Positions 23,284-34,943 of a DNA stretch of 64,000 nucleotides are shown here, piece by piece. Each line of letters starts with the position of its first letter. The stretch's first letter is position 1. The stretch comes from Multifurca ochricompacta (Eukaryota; Basidiomycota; Agaricomycetes; Russulales; Russulaceae). The notes under the pieces were generated by a model, which saw only the letters and a list, made by a program, of their open reading frames with translations, did no database searches and was not told the origin of the DNA. The stretch lies in the NCBI GenBank assembly GCA_022496185.1, contig WTXG01000011.1, positions 310,001 to 374,000 on the forward strand. Reading direction: 5' to 3'. The position numbers and the translations under genes are program-made.

Positions 23284-23754
23284 GGAGACGTTTGACGTAA
23301 ATGGCTCTGTCCCCTCCTGCTCCTGCTGGAAGTGTAGGTGTATAATCCTCTGTACTGTTTGCATGAATCTCGTCGTTTGTCAACTAGTCTGTAGTCTGAA
23401 TGTTTATGTCAAGATTTCATTCTAATCTCATCTCTAATCTCACACTCTTCATTTTGGTCGGGTGATGCTATGCTCAGTGCTCAACTCAGGGAATATCCTT
23501 TGGCAGTGGCAGTGACAACCGTGAGTATGAAAACGACTGCGGTGCAAAGTGTGTGAGCAGAGAAGAGGGATCGATTGGTTCGCGACCAATCGCCTATCAG
23601 TGCTCGCGTGGGCATTTCTTCAACCTTTCCCTTCTCCTTCTTTCCTTCTTCTTTCCCCTCGACTCTTAATCTGAGTACCTTATCTAGCTCAGATCCCAGT
23701 GCGCAACACGCGCGCTATGTACACTCACCCCCTCACCCAAGTCTAGCCGTCATT
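23284..23754. other. Intergenic, tandem genes
   Basis: About 470 bp with the P450 3' flank and the promoter of the next membrane protein. CT-rich near 23625-23700. No gene seen. Confidence 0.5.
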
Positions 23755-24555
23755 ATGTCTACCACCACTGCCTTTTCTTCAAGCAGTACGGCATCTACTA
23801 CGGTAATACCCACAACTTCTTCCAGCACCCAATCTTCGTCCCCTAGCCCACCCCCGCGACCATCGTTCTTCTCCGGCAACGCATCTCCGCCACTCATCAT
23901 TGGTTTCATCAGTATCGGTGCCTTGGCGCTCGCGGTGATATCCCTCTGCGCGTGGAGGAGACTCGCAAGTCGGGACGATGGACAACTCTTTCCAGTTCGT
24001 CATCTCAACGGGCGGAGACGGCGGAGTGAGCTCGTGAGCGGGAAGCCGGAACTGTTTGATGCCTGGACGGAGTGGCGGACCACTGATATTCAAAAATGGG
24101 GGGATGTAAAGGTGAGTTTCTTTCTTTTTTTTTTTTTAAAGCCTACGCCGCCACAATCCTTGTCTTTTGCTTTTTGTCTTTACCCTTTCTTTGCTTCTTT
24201 GCCCTTTGACTGAGGCCGTAAATCTTCCCCCCCCCCCCGGCCTCTCATATAGCCCTTTTCTGCGACCGTCTTTACAGACGTAAAGACTAAACGTACATCT
24301 GAATCTCTTTTGGGGACCGGCGATCATCGCGGCCACAGCGCGCAGGAGGGTAAAGACAGAGATAAGCAGAATCTGCAGGACTGCGACTTGCAGATCGCCG
24401 TTCTTCTCGCAATGCCTTCACCTTCTCCCGTGAAAGTACACAACAGCGTTGGCCGGCAGCGTCCGGGGAGTCCTTTTCGGGATGAGTTGGCTATTGGACT
24501 TATTGAAGTGCCATGGACGAGAGAGTACCTCCATTCGCCTGAGACCTTGTCCTAA
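23755..24555 (+). CDS. Single-pass membrane protein, unknown function (paralogue A)
   Basis: I do not recognise a named family. Two exons (23755-24111, 24253-24555) give 219 aa. A Ser/Thr-rich outer part is followed by one membrane helix (PLIIGFISIGALALAVISLC), a basic stop (AWRRLASR) and a cytosolic tail with PELFDAWTEW, then W..VKPFSATVF after the intron, LQIAVLLAMPSPSP, and ELAIGLIEVPW near the end. The convergent gene at 24838-25548 has the same layout, intron position and tail motifs. No cleavable signal peptide is evident, so the Ser/Thr part probably faces out as in type III proteins. The 141-nt intron holds T and C runs. Confidence 0.75.
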
Positions 24556-24837
24556 CTCCCCCCCCACCCTGAAGGATGACATCCTTCCATACCCATATCT
24601 CTATTTCTTGAAGCTCCTTAGTGTGTCGTGAGTTTGGGAGTAGACACGGCTCGTAGCTGTCTGACTTGACACATGTACTGACTCAACGAGACTTTTTGAA
24701 TCAGAGTGGAAAAATCAGTTAATAGTTTGAACACATAATGATGGGTCATAGTGGTAACAACCTCGTCAATAAGAATAAGTGAGAGGGAAAAAAAATATCG
24801 CCACAAAGACACGCCGAGTTTTAGAATATCACAGGAG

Positions 24838-25548
24838 TCAGAGTGGGTGTCCGTCCAGGAAAGGGGGACGATATGTTCCAATAGCATACTCCCTGTGTTG
24901 CCAACTAGTTTCCACGTGCGATGCTTGGGAAAGCATGGAACGGCGCCAATTTGGCGTCCCTGCGTAGGGCATCGCAATGATAAAGGACGTCCGAATGCCA
25001 TTGACAGGTGCCCCTGCACCCACACTGTCAAGCTGCGCTTCCTCTTGTGGTGGTGGTGGTGGGGCTGTGGAGCGATAAAAAGGGTTGCGAAGCCAAGGGC
25101 GCAAGCGACTTTCGGGTGATATCACTTTCCCAGGAGGCGCACGATTGACGTCTAGAGACAACGGCTAGTACCAACCGTTTTAGTAGCCTGAACATAGGGG
25201 CAGTATTGCATGACCGCCGTGACTTACCCTGATGTTCTCCCACTCTCCCGGACTCCCACCGTTTTCGTCCTTGGTCCACACCTCCCACATTTTGGGAACG
25301 CCTCTGTAAACGCCATTCTCCTCATCGAACTGGAGGACAACGTCGCGACGACGCCGACGTTGGATGTGCCAGAAGAAGCCAAGGAGCATGAAAGCCGCAA
25401 AAAGCGCTAGGAATATGACGAGAATACCGAACAACAACGTTGCTGATGCCGGGGTAGCATCCTTTCCAGATCCGCTGGAGGCAGTAGGGGTAGGGGTAGG
25501 CACGTCGGTACTAGAGCTGGAAATTGAAGGAGACGACGAGGACGACAT
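24838..25548 (-). CDS. Single-pass membrane protein, unknown function (paralogue B)
   Basis: Two exons (25548-25228, 25164-24838) give 215 aa. Layout copies paralogue A: a Ser/Thr/Pro outer part, one helix (LLFGILVIFLALFAAFMLLG), basic HIQRRRRR, then PKMWEVWTKDE, W..IR, an intron at the same place, PLSLDVN, and RTSFIIAMPYAGTP where A has LQIAVLLAMPSPSP. The tail ends differently (PFLDGHPL). The two stops are 282 bp apart, tail to tail. The shared motifs suggest an old inverted duplication and a family of fungal plasma-membrane proteins whose role I cannot name. Confidence 0.75.
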
Positions 25549-25806
25549 AGCGTATTTCACAAAGGGGGGGCCACGAAGAGTGAAGGTCGATGGGATGTGA
25601 TGCTAGGTGGCAAGGTGCAAAGAGCCCCCGAGGGCAAAAAGCCCCTGCCCCAGACAAGCCAAAAGTTACCAAGTTAAAGTCTACCCGCCGCGGGACCCGT
25701 GTTGTGCGGATTAAATCCAAATCAAGAAATTCACCAAAAAAAAACAAAAAAAAAGACATTATTCATTGACCACGTGATACAACTCGCTATCACCGTCACC
25801 GTCACG

Positions 25807-27364
25807 TCACCAGGTCATGTCTTTCCAGTCAAAGTCAAAGTCAAAGTCATTAGTGAGCATTTATAAAGATAAAAAAAAACTCACCATGCGATTGCCTGTC
25901 CTTCCGGACTTCATTCATGAGACCCAGAGCATGTTTCTCCAACATGTCAACGTATGGTTTCAGCGACGTCTTCTCCCAATCTGAGTCATAAAAAAAGTCG
26001 TTACAAGATCTCCCCCTTCGGTCGTTCGAGAAAAGGAGACTGACCTGAATGACCTTCTCCAGTAGACTCAAATGTCGCTTCATCGAGTTCTCGTAGAAGT
26101 TGGTCAACAGTGGGGACGAGCTCAGGGTCAAACTCGTTTATCTTCTCAGGATCAACAGGGACACAAATACGTCCTGTCTTGGGATGCACACAAAATGGCG
26201 CTTTGAGCAAGTGATTTCGATGCTTCGAGACTTCTGCATCGATCCGCGGATACGTATATTGTAAAATGATGTCTTCCATCGCATATATCATCGGTGTCTG
26301 TAAAAAAACGGCAACATCAGTTACACCAGCGAAAATGGACAAAAAAACCCGATAGACTGACCCGTTCTTGTTTAATGTAAGACGCTTTGACTTCGTTTTT
26401 GAAATCTGACCACTTGTCGTCTGAAGAGCGGTTCTCCATCACTCCCCACTTCTTTTCGAGTTTCTCAACGATTTTTGGATCTGGAATCAGTTGAAGGAGC
26501 TCTTGCCACCCTCCCTTCTCCTTGAAACAGTCCTGGTCTACCAGAATTAGATCTCCAAATATCCGACAAGTTGGTCAACCGCTTGCCTGGCAGCAAAATT
26601 TAGCATCACCCCGTTCGGAGCTCCGCAAAACACTCTTACCGGATCGACGGAGGGAGGTCCGCTGGACGACCTTTCATTACAGGGCGTACGTTGACCTTCT
26701 TGTGCATTTCTTTGCCACCTTGCACGACTGTTAGGAAGTTGACAAGAGATCTTCGTTGTTCATCCGTTAATTCCATTGCTTCTCGGTCCGACACCCACAG
26801 ATGAATTCCGCGGCGACCCGAGTACACCCAGAGCAGATGTTTGTAGCCAAACTGCTGCCTTACGGCAGAATCAAGGATGCGGACCGCAGCGCCGATAAAG
26901 CCCCAGCAGCGTCTACAGATTTCACCACCAGAACAACAAGTTCGGATGCTGTCGTAGTCCGTCATATCAATATCAAAAACAAGTTCTCTTTGAACGGGAC
27001 TAAATGCGCCTGGTCTCACAGTCTTCTTATCCCGGGGCTTTAAAAAAATTATTATTATTTTGTATCATGTTAGAGCGAAAAGTGTAGACCACACACGCAC
27101 TCGCGCGGTATAGACAGGCCCGATCTCGAAACGAGTTGGGTTCAAAGTGCATGTCTGATTTTTAAATTCTTCCGCAGTTGTGAAAGAGTTGTAGCGCAGA
27201 TACACATCATTTTCAAGTGTAAACGCGATCTCGCGGTGGGTGAACAGCCGACAAGGAGTGTGCTCATGGTTCAGCCATTTGAAGATAGCCTTGAAGGGGT
27301 AAAGACGACGATAGAAGGCGAGCATAAGCTCCGGAGTTGGAGTCACCACCTCTGCAAAAGGCAT
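25807..27364 (-). CDS. PRI1: DNA primase small (catalytic) subunit, one apparent frameshift
   Basis: Makes RNA primers in the polymerase alpha-primase complex in the nucleus. Six exons: 27364-27101, 27037-26640, 26586-26362, 26297-26054, 25980-25885 and 25820-25807. Their sum is 1241 nt, one short of 414 codons, in line with a single deleted base in a T run at about 26557-26559. After that point the frame VDQDCFKEKGGW resumes. Signatures are FTHREIAFTLENDVYLRYNS, VFDIDMTDYDSIRTCC with the catalytic aspartates and the cysteine cluster CCSGGEICRRC, and HLLWVYSGRRGIHLWVSD. The last exon adds only DMTW, a usual type of ending. Because PRI1 is essential and nothing else is damaged, a consensus error is more likely than loss. 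Confidence 0.85.
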
Positions 27365-30300
27365 TGTAACTTCGTGTGTCCCTCGAGACTTTCGGGATGC
27401 GGTACGAAGTAAAATGAAACACCCCTGCTGGAAGAGAAGGAAGAGAGAGAGAGAGAACTGGCTGCTGAAAACGCGACTTGTCACACATGTATCGTGTGTG
27501 ACAGACACGCGTTTGTGACGATCTACATTGGTCCCGCGCCCGTTCGCACCCGCACCCGTCGCCGTCAGCGCAACCTCACCTCATGGCCCGGCCTCCGTTC
27601 CGAGAAACACATTCGAAGAACGTGTAACCAACCCACTCTTATCGCAGCATTCATCAGGCCCTGTGGTCATCAGCGGAAGGACTAGGAATGATTTCATCTG
27701 TCTGGTTTTACTACTACTTCACCTCTCTCTCTCGTTACGGACCGGGTCATCGTAACAAGAGCGCCGCGGCTGCCGCTCTAAATTATTGTTTCGCTTTTTG
27801 CATGCCGTTATCCACTCCCAACCCCCAACCCCCCTCAAGTAAACAGGAACTTTCATCTGCGCTCGGGCTTTCCGAATTATCCAGATAGAATACTTTCATT
27901 CCCCCTATTAAATGCTCATTTGTGGACGAGCCGTTAACTCCCTCGTGTGCCAAGATTTACATGTTTTCCGAGCTAACCCTGACTAGTCTAGTGATCCTTG
28001 TTTTTTTTTTTCTTTTTTTCTTTTTTGGATACAAGTGATTTGTTATATCTGCCGGCACGACATCTGGCCATCTCACGGGAACAGCTAAAGGCGAGCGAGT
28101 GCGCTGTGGTCGGGCCCAAGAAACGCCCTTGATTTTTTTTGGAGAATGTTGCCCGCCGAGTCGCGAGAAATTTTTGATCGACGACGACACACTTCTTTTC
28201 CTTTCACACCAGCTCCGTCGGCGCTGTAAACGGGATTTAGAACCAACCAATGTATGATCTATTATGCCGTTTCATTTTAAAATAAATAAGTTTCAAGGAA
28301 GTGTTGACTCAGTGAGGGATGGATGATGTGGGCCAATCCTCTTTTACTCGTGGAAATCGAGGTCAATCTCGCTTGTTTGAGAATATGAACGACTCCAGCG
28401 TTGGCGCCGCGTGTTTCCATTAATTTGTATTTTCTTCAGGTAGCGCAGCTTGATTTTTTTTTTTTTTTTTTGGCTTGCATGGCAGGCAGCACTGCAGATG
28501 TGAAGGTCTCACCCCGTTACGACAGCATAAAATGGAAAATGGGCACCTGATTGGGATTTGTATTTTAAAATAATTTCCGAGACGGTGTGGTTCCTACATC
28601 GGGGCCGTCGTCCACATTACATTACACGTATGTATGCATGCATGATTGATTGCCCGGTGACCTACAGCGGACTCTACTTCTACCTACCCTTTCAGGGGAG
28701 CGCAAGTGCGACCATCTCCGTGCAGGGGCAAGTTCCTCCGGGGCCCGATTCAGATTTTTCGAACTTGGAAAACTCATTTGCCCCACCGCCGCCCAACTTG
28801 CCATCGTACCCGTATAATACTCCACATCTTGAACAATCTCCTCCCCGATGGAAAAGTTGCTTGCTAAGAAGCTCGGTAAGGGTACATTACCCATTACCCA
28901 GTGGTATGTCCGATTCCTGCGCTGACCATGCCTACAATTACATTACATTACACATCTACTCCGGTTCTCAAGGAATGTGCCCGCCGAGCCCGGTAACCTT
29001 CTCGGCTTAGAGCTTTATTGAAGTGAGAGGGGTGTGTAAGGCGGGCGGCGGATATGATTCTCACTTGCCGTACATATTTGGAAGGTTATTCACGCCGCCA
29101 TGGCTAAGCTTAGCCACCAACCGGAGCGCCGCGCCTCAAGTCCGGTCAATCGAGTTTTTTGACTGACGATCGAACCAGTCCCGTCTAGACCTGTGACGCA
29201 TCATCTCTCATCTCTGTTCATTCATCTGCATCTACCTGAATTTTTTTTTTTTTTGAAATCCAAAAATCAAAAATCCAAAACTTGACCCGGTTCGGTTAAT
29301 GGAGAAGGAGAAGAAGAAGAACTAATGGGGTGTGACACCCCTTTCCTTTCGAACGAATGCGAAATGACATTGGACATGACACTTGGGTGGTTCAGTTGTA
29401 GTTGCGCACCCCTCGTCGTCCCTTCCCATGCTCATCAGCCAACCAACCACCTAACCTAGTTCATGCTTGTGATGCACCATGCGCGTCTTTTCGACCATAG
29501 TAGCTTTCGCTTGCGCCCTATGACGTGTCATTTTGCCATTTTCTTCTTCAACCCAAAGAGCGCACGACTGCACCCCCCCCCTCCCCTCAGCAACTTACAC
29601 GAGGCGACGGGACAGGACGGGAGGGTTGAGGGGGATCCAAGATCTCTCTATCGTTCATTTTACTTCTTACACTCCCTCTCCACCTACTCTATGGATTGAG
29701 GCGTGTTAAGCTATAATGAAATCGAAAAACGAAAACAATGCGTTTCACCGCGCGTCCCCCCCCCCCCCCGCTGACCGCGCTCCACTTAACGATGCTCGGA
29801 TGTCCGGTACGAACGGTCCGGAAGCGGGGTTTCAAAAAGATGTTTTTCGGCGTCGGCGGACAACTTGGGCTGCTGCTTTGGTGGGTGGCGCAAGAATAAG
29901 CACCCCAAGGAGAAATCCTGAAAATGCTTAATTTATTTAGAGAGGGGGTGGGGGGGGGGAAACAAACTAGACTAGCAAGGTTTTGTTTGTTTGAATTGAG
30001 GAGCGAGACGAGATGGGCTGTGTGCTCATAGATAGGTTTCGAGGTGATGGTGGTGGGGTGGTGGGGTACGCGGGATTGGCTCAATTGACGGGTCAGTCGC
30101 ATGTAAGACGGCGACACGGTCCGTCAAGCCTCGACGTCACTAACTTTAGTACAATTTTGGCCAACCAACCCATGTGGAATTTCTGCGGGGGCGGCGCTGT
30201 TACATCATTGAGGCTGCAGTACGTGTGGTATTGAAGATTGGCAGCTGACACACATGGTCTCGCTTGTTGTGTTTCATGCACTTCGCTTGGCTTTCCCGGG

Positions 30301-30973
30301 TTCCTTCATACACAATACACGAATACATAGTCAGAGCGACAGGGGGCAGGGGGAGGGGAGATCGTACCAGTGTAACAATGTATCAAACGGGTTTCACTAC
30401 CCGCAGCAGGCAAATTAGGATAGGATACGGCGATATGGTCATTGATTGGCGAGTAGGATGATGTACACTGCTGTCATTAAAATAAAATTGTCTGCCTCGA
30501 TTCCACGGCGTAGACAATGATGAAGACGACGTATGGTGTACGCATATGCGCGAATTGACAGTAGGGTATACATTAAGGACGGACGGCCTTGTGACATGAC
30601 AGACGCTCTTGAGCAGAGCATAGCATAGATAGAAGAAATGTTGTTTGACAGGACAGGGGGCGGGTTAAACGAAGGCGATTGATTCTCAATTCGAAGCGTC
30701 TGATTCAGCTGGACCCCCGGAGCTGAAGAAGATGGACACACGGCGAAGAAACTGAAGGATAGGATAAATGAACTGATCTGATCTGTGATCTGATTCTACG
30801 GTAATAAAAACAAGTGCAAATAGAGGTACAGGACAGCGAACTGATATGAAAAAGAAGGCCGAGAATTAATAAAGCAATGCAAGCTCAAGGACATCCTCCA
30901 GCCATGACAGAAGATTGAAAGAGGGTGTGTATCTCACATGCAACGGGGGTATACTGCTTAAATTAACGAACAA
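27365..30973. other. Gene-poor 3.6 kb stretch
   Basis: No gene could be established. It has T runs (about 28000, 28453-28470, 29240) and C/G runs (29757-29770, 29945-29959). One region (28696-28875) reads as a possible spliced exon on the plus strand. The remaining frames are short and low-complexity. It may hold untranslated RNA or promoters for PRI1 and the polyol dehydrogenase side. Confidence 0.4.
28696..28875 (+). other. Possible isolated exon, unassigned
   Basis: A 60-codon open stretch lies between an acceptor-like site (tttcag ending at 28695) and a donor-like site (gtaagg at 28876). It reads Ser/Pro/Asn-rich (VPPGPDSDFSNLENSFAPPP). I could not join it to neighbours, and the opposite strand is also open here. 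Confidence 0.25.
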
Positions 30974-32357
30974 CTAATGGCGGGATGATGGAGGTACGCG
31001 GGACTCGATCACAACTTTGAGGACCATATCCCCTCGCTCGTCCACGCCACGAGTGAGGAGATCAAAAGCCTTCGCAGTGTCGGAAAGGTTGAAGCGATGA
31101 GTTATGAGCTTGTCAAGGTTTTGTAACTTGCCAGATGCGAGGAGAGAAAGTGCATCTGGATAAGTATTTGCGTAACGGAAAGAGCCTTGAATATCCACTT
31201 CTCGCAATGCAGCGGCTGAAAGTGGGAGAGAAGTGCTGCGGGTTCCCATTCCGATGAGCATCACTCGCCCACCTGTGATCGCCGTCTAAATTAATAAAAG
31301 TGCCGACGGCGACGTCAGTTGACCCTATAGATGGGGGGGATGCGGAGAGAAATCCCGTACGTGGATTGCCATTTGTATGCACGGCTCGGCGCCAGTGCAC
31401 TCGAACACCACATCAAACCCGTTCTCCTCCCTGAATACCTCGAGAAGGCGATCCGCGTTTTCTTTTGCTTTTCGGAGTTGTTCCTCTGGTAATTTTGCCT
31501 TTGGACTTGCCGAAAGGCAGAAGACATCGTCGGCAAAGCCGTGAGTTTTGGCGAAGGATAAGCGAGCTTGGTTGATATCGACAGCAACGATACGTGAACA
31601 ACCATAAGATTTTGCAAGCGCGCAAGCCAATAAACCGATAGTGCCGACACCGTAGACGAGGACAGTTTGGTCTGCCGAGAGGGCGGCCCGTCGAGAGGCA
31701 TGGATAAGAACAGAGAGGGGTTCAGCCAAGGCGCCCTCCTCAAAAGAAACATTGTCTGGAAGGCTGTAGTGTGAAGTAAAGAGAAATCAGGGGAAATGAG
31801 AATGAAGGATGATAGACGACGAGGAGGGAGGGAGGGGGGGGGGGGGTTAGACTTACGGGTGGAGAACGTAAGCAGGATGGTTCATGCGTTCTTGAAGGGT
31901 GCCATCAAGATGGGGGAAAGTCTTTGCACTGCTAGCAAAGCGAAGGTTCTTGCAAAGGTTATAGCGACCCTTAGAGCAATAATCGCAATTGTTGCACATA
32001 ACTCCGGCCTCGATTGCAACTCGTTGGCCCGGTACTAGATTTTTGACACCGGGACCGACTGCGGTTACGACACCGGCCGCTTCATGACCAAGGACGAGGG
32101 GCGCTTGAAGGGCAAAGTCGCCATTACGGCCATGGAGATAATAATGCACTGTGGGAAGAAGGTAAGAAAATAAAAGGAGGGGAGAATATGTCGGTTGGGG
32201 GAAGTAACATACAATCACTTCCACAAAGACCGGTGGAGACGATGGCGACCTGGGCCTGACCTTGCTGAGGAGGCCACAAGGTACGGTCATCGATCCTGAG
32301 ATCCTTTGGGCCATAGAGAACGGCGGCTTGTTGTTTAGGAAGTGCGACAGGAGACAT
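30974..32357 (-). CDS. Zinc-dependent polyol (xylitol/sorbitol/arabitol) dehydrogenase
   Basis: Four exons (32357-32213, 32148-31857, 31763-31361, 31285-30974) sum to 1152 nt, 383 aa. This is a medium-chain dehydrogenase of the sorbitol/xylitol group, which oxidises sugar alcohols to ketoses with NAD(P). Visible are the catalytic-zinc Cys in LCGSD, GHEAAGVV, the structural-zinc cluster CNNCDYCSKGRYNLC, LAEPLSVLIHA and the Rossmann turn VLVYGVGTIGLLACALAKS with acidic VAVDIN, which favours NAD+. The C-terminal region (GDMVLKVVI) is usual. Exact substrate cannot be told. It stands head to head with a KduD-like SDR, so the pair may serve carbohydrate use. The 93-nt second intron contains a G run. 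Confidence 0.85.
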
Positions 32358-33463
32358 GAGAGTTGAGGATAGATGTTAGATGTTAGGTTAGGTTAGGTTA
32401 GACAGAGAACAGAGAACAGAGAAGGGATAAGTGGTTGAAGTGAAGTGGAGGAGTTGAGAAGAGGGAAAGGAAGACATTGATATTTAAGCAGAAAGGGAAA
32501 TACGTCTCGTGAGTGAGGGTGAGTGAAGGGGCGGATAGAATAGAAAAAAAAATTAAAATTAAAAATTGAAGAGAGAAATTAAGGCTTAAAGGATTCGAAT
32601 GGAATAAGAATGAAGAGCGGCGCGAGATTGAGGTGCTGGTTCAGTAAGTGGCGGACACGGACCACGAACACGGACACGGAATGTGTGACCCGACCCTGGT
32701 TTGAGTTGGGTTGGGTTGGGTTTGGGTTTGGGTTTGGGTTGATTCATTGATTCAATTCACTTCTTTCCCACTTGTCTTCCTTTTTCCTTTCCTTTTCCCT
32801 TTCTATCCCTCTTTTTCCTCTTTCCCTCTTTCCCTTTCCCTTTCCCTTTCCCTTTTTTCTTACGGACCGATCTTCCGCCGCCAGTTTCCGTACGAAATCA
32901 TCTCTGATCTATCTTTTGACCGACCGACCTGACCTTGACCTGACCTGACCTTGACCTGACCTGACTCTCTTGACATGACACATGTACATCTAGATATCTA
33001 GATACATACTCTTCCTTCCCCCGACGCCGCCTTACTCTCGTTCCCTCTCCTCCCTCCTCCCTCCCTCCTTCCTCCCTCCTCCCTACTCCCCTCCCTACTC
33101 CGACTCGCTACTGCGCTACCCTACTACATCACATCACATCTTTAGCCGCTCGCTCGCTCGCTCATTCCCGCCCCCGTCTCATCCATCTCATCTCTCCCCC
33201 CCCCCTTCCTTCCCCTCCCTCCCCACACACCCTCCCACACCCTCTCCCCCTCCTTCCTCCTTGGGTCTAGTCTAGTCCTCTCATCTACCTCCTATCTCGT
33301 CCTCCTCTAAACCAAACCTCCTTTCCTCTTCTTCATCGGCACGATCCCCCCGGTCCGGGGAATTTATTTCCGCCGCATCTCATTTATTACTTTACTACCA
33401 CACCCACACCCACCCACTCACTCTACTCCCTCACTCACTTACTCACTTAATCCACCCAGATCT
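32358..33463. promoter_or_regulatory. Divergent promoter region, polyol dehydrogenase / SDR
   Basis: 1.1 kb between two start codons. It contains TTAGG units (32383-32401), a GGGTT/GGGTTT run (32705-32738), a TGACCTGACCT repeat (about 32927-32965) and long pyrimidine tracts (32760-32860, 33000-33460) typical of strong fungal promoters on the plus-strand side. Confidence 0.55.
32383..32401 (+). repeat. Short TTAGG repeat
   Basis: About four ttagg units just upstream of the polyol dehydrogenase ATG. Too short and of the wrong unit for a fungal telomere (TTAGGG). Confidence 0.9.
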
Positions 33464-34943
33464 ATGGAGCCATCTCCCTCTATACCCTCTCTTTCTCTCT
33501 TTGACTTGTCAGGTCAAAATGTCCTCATAACAGGCGCTTCCAGGGGTCAGTCACACACACTTCTATTTCCTTTCCCTTCATGATTTGATTTGTTAATGGG
33601 TGCCTGTCTATTCCCGCTCACCTCGTCCAATGGAATTAAATGCCAATCTCAACTTAGGCATTGGCGCTGCCTGTGCGATCGCACTTGCTCAAGCGGGTGC
33701 TGCACTCTGTCTCATCCTTCGTGAGCCCACCAACGATGCGCCACCAAACCTTGCTACGGTCAACGCTATCCGGGACCTAGGTGCTACCGCACTCTTTGTT
33801 CATTGCGACCTGAACAATTTGGATTCCGTAAAGGGCGTCTTTCAGAAGGCTTTGAACACCATGGGAGGCCAAATCGATATCCTTGTCAATTGTGCTGGCA
33901 TTCAACGGAGATCACCGAGCGTTGACTTCTCAGAATCGGATTGGGATGATGTACGTTTTCGTTTTTATTCTCCAACACCACCACTTTCGTCTCTTATTTT
34001 TCTCATTCCGGTACAATCCCGTCTTTTTCTCATCCGCAACCTTCGCCCCCCCCCCCCCCCCCCTACGACTTCTTCATTTTGTTTTAATCTTATCCTCCTT
34101 CTGCCCACCTTGCTTTCCAGGTCTTAGACGTCAACCTCAAATCCGTCTGGCTCCTTTCACAGGCTGCTGGTCGCCATATGGTCCCAAGGCGGCACGGAAA
34201 GATAATAAACTTTTGTTCCCTCCTCACTTTTCAAGGCGGTATCACCGTTCCTGCCTACGCCGCGGCTAAAGGCGCTCTTGGTCAGCTCACGAAAGCCTTG
34301 AGCAACGAGTGGAGCCAGCATAATATCCAGATTAACGGCATTTGTCCCGGGTATATCGCTACCGACATGTAAGTGTGGTGACAACCATCCCCGCTCCCCC
34401 TTGTCTTCAGCAACAACGTACCAACACACACTCCACAATCTCGATTCCCCCTTTTGGGCATGGGCAGGCAGAGCGCTCGTTAACGCATCTGTCAAGTCCG
34501 CGAGTCCGCGAAGAACGTCTCCGGCCCGCTTGCGGCCCGTAATCTTATCTTTCCCCCCTACCTTAGGCTAGCACTTCCCTTGGGAATGGTCCTCTCCGTT
34601 CTCGAGAACACCGCTATTAGTGTTTCATATGACCAGAGAAGGGCGCGCACTGACGCCCCCTCTCATTCCCAGGAATGAGAAGTTATTGGCAGATCCAGTA
34701 CGTCTCGGTCAGATATCCGAGCGCATTCCAGCCGGGCGTTGGGGTGACCCCAAAGACTTTGCTGGTCCCGTCGTTTTCCTTGCTAGCCGGGCTAGCCAGT
34801 ACGTCTGTGGCGAGCTTCTCGTTGTTGACGGAGTGAGGCACACCTTTATTTTTATTTTTAAATTATCTTTCGTTATTGACGATAACCATTTCATTTTCAA
34901 TAATTTTTCATCATTCATTCCACAGGGTTGGATGGGCAGGTAG
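33464..34943 (+). CDS. Short-chain dehydrogenase, KduD-like (2-deoxy-gluconate 3-dehydrogenase type)
   Basis: Five exons (33464-33545, 33658-33950, 34121-34368, 34673-34832, 34926-34943) sum to 801 nt, 266 aa, the usual length for classical SDRs. Signatures: [11 protein letters not shown] with the cofactor glycines, ILVNCAG, the catalytic Ser in [27 protein letters not shown] with the Tyr-x3-Lys pair, [17 protein letters not shown], the strip [19 protein letters not shown], and VDGGWMGR at the end. This tail and the RWG-P block are those of KduD and related 2-deoxy-D-gluconate 3-dehydrogenases of uronate/ketose metabolism. The last exon is only six codons. A 304-nt intron precedes exon 4. Confidence 0.85.

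Noticed and set aside
29689..30117. 142-codon minus-strand ORF
   Set aside because: Depends on poly-C/poly-G tracts, has no domain, and composition is that of noncoding DNA.
32383..32401. Telomere-like TTAGG repeat
   Set aside because: Four short units in a gene promoter; fungal telomeres are TTAGGG in long arrays.
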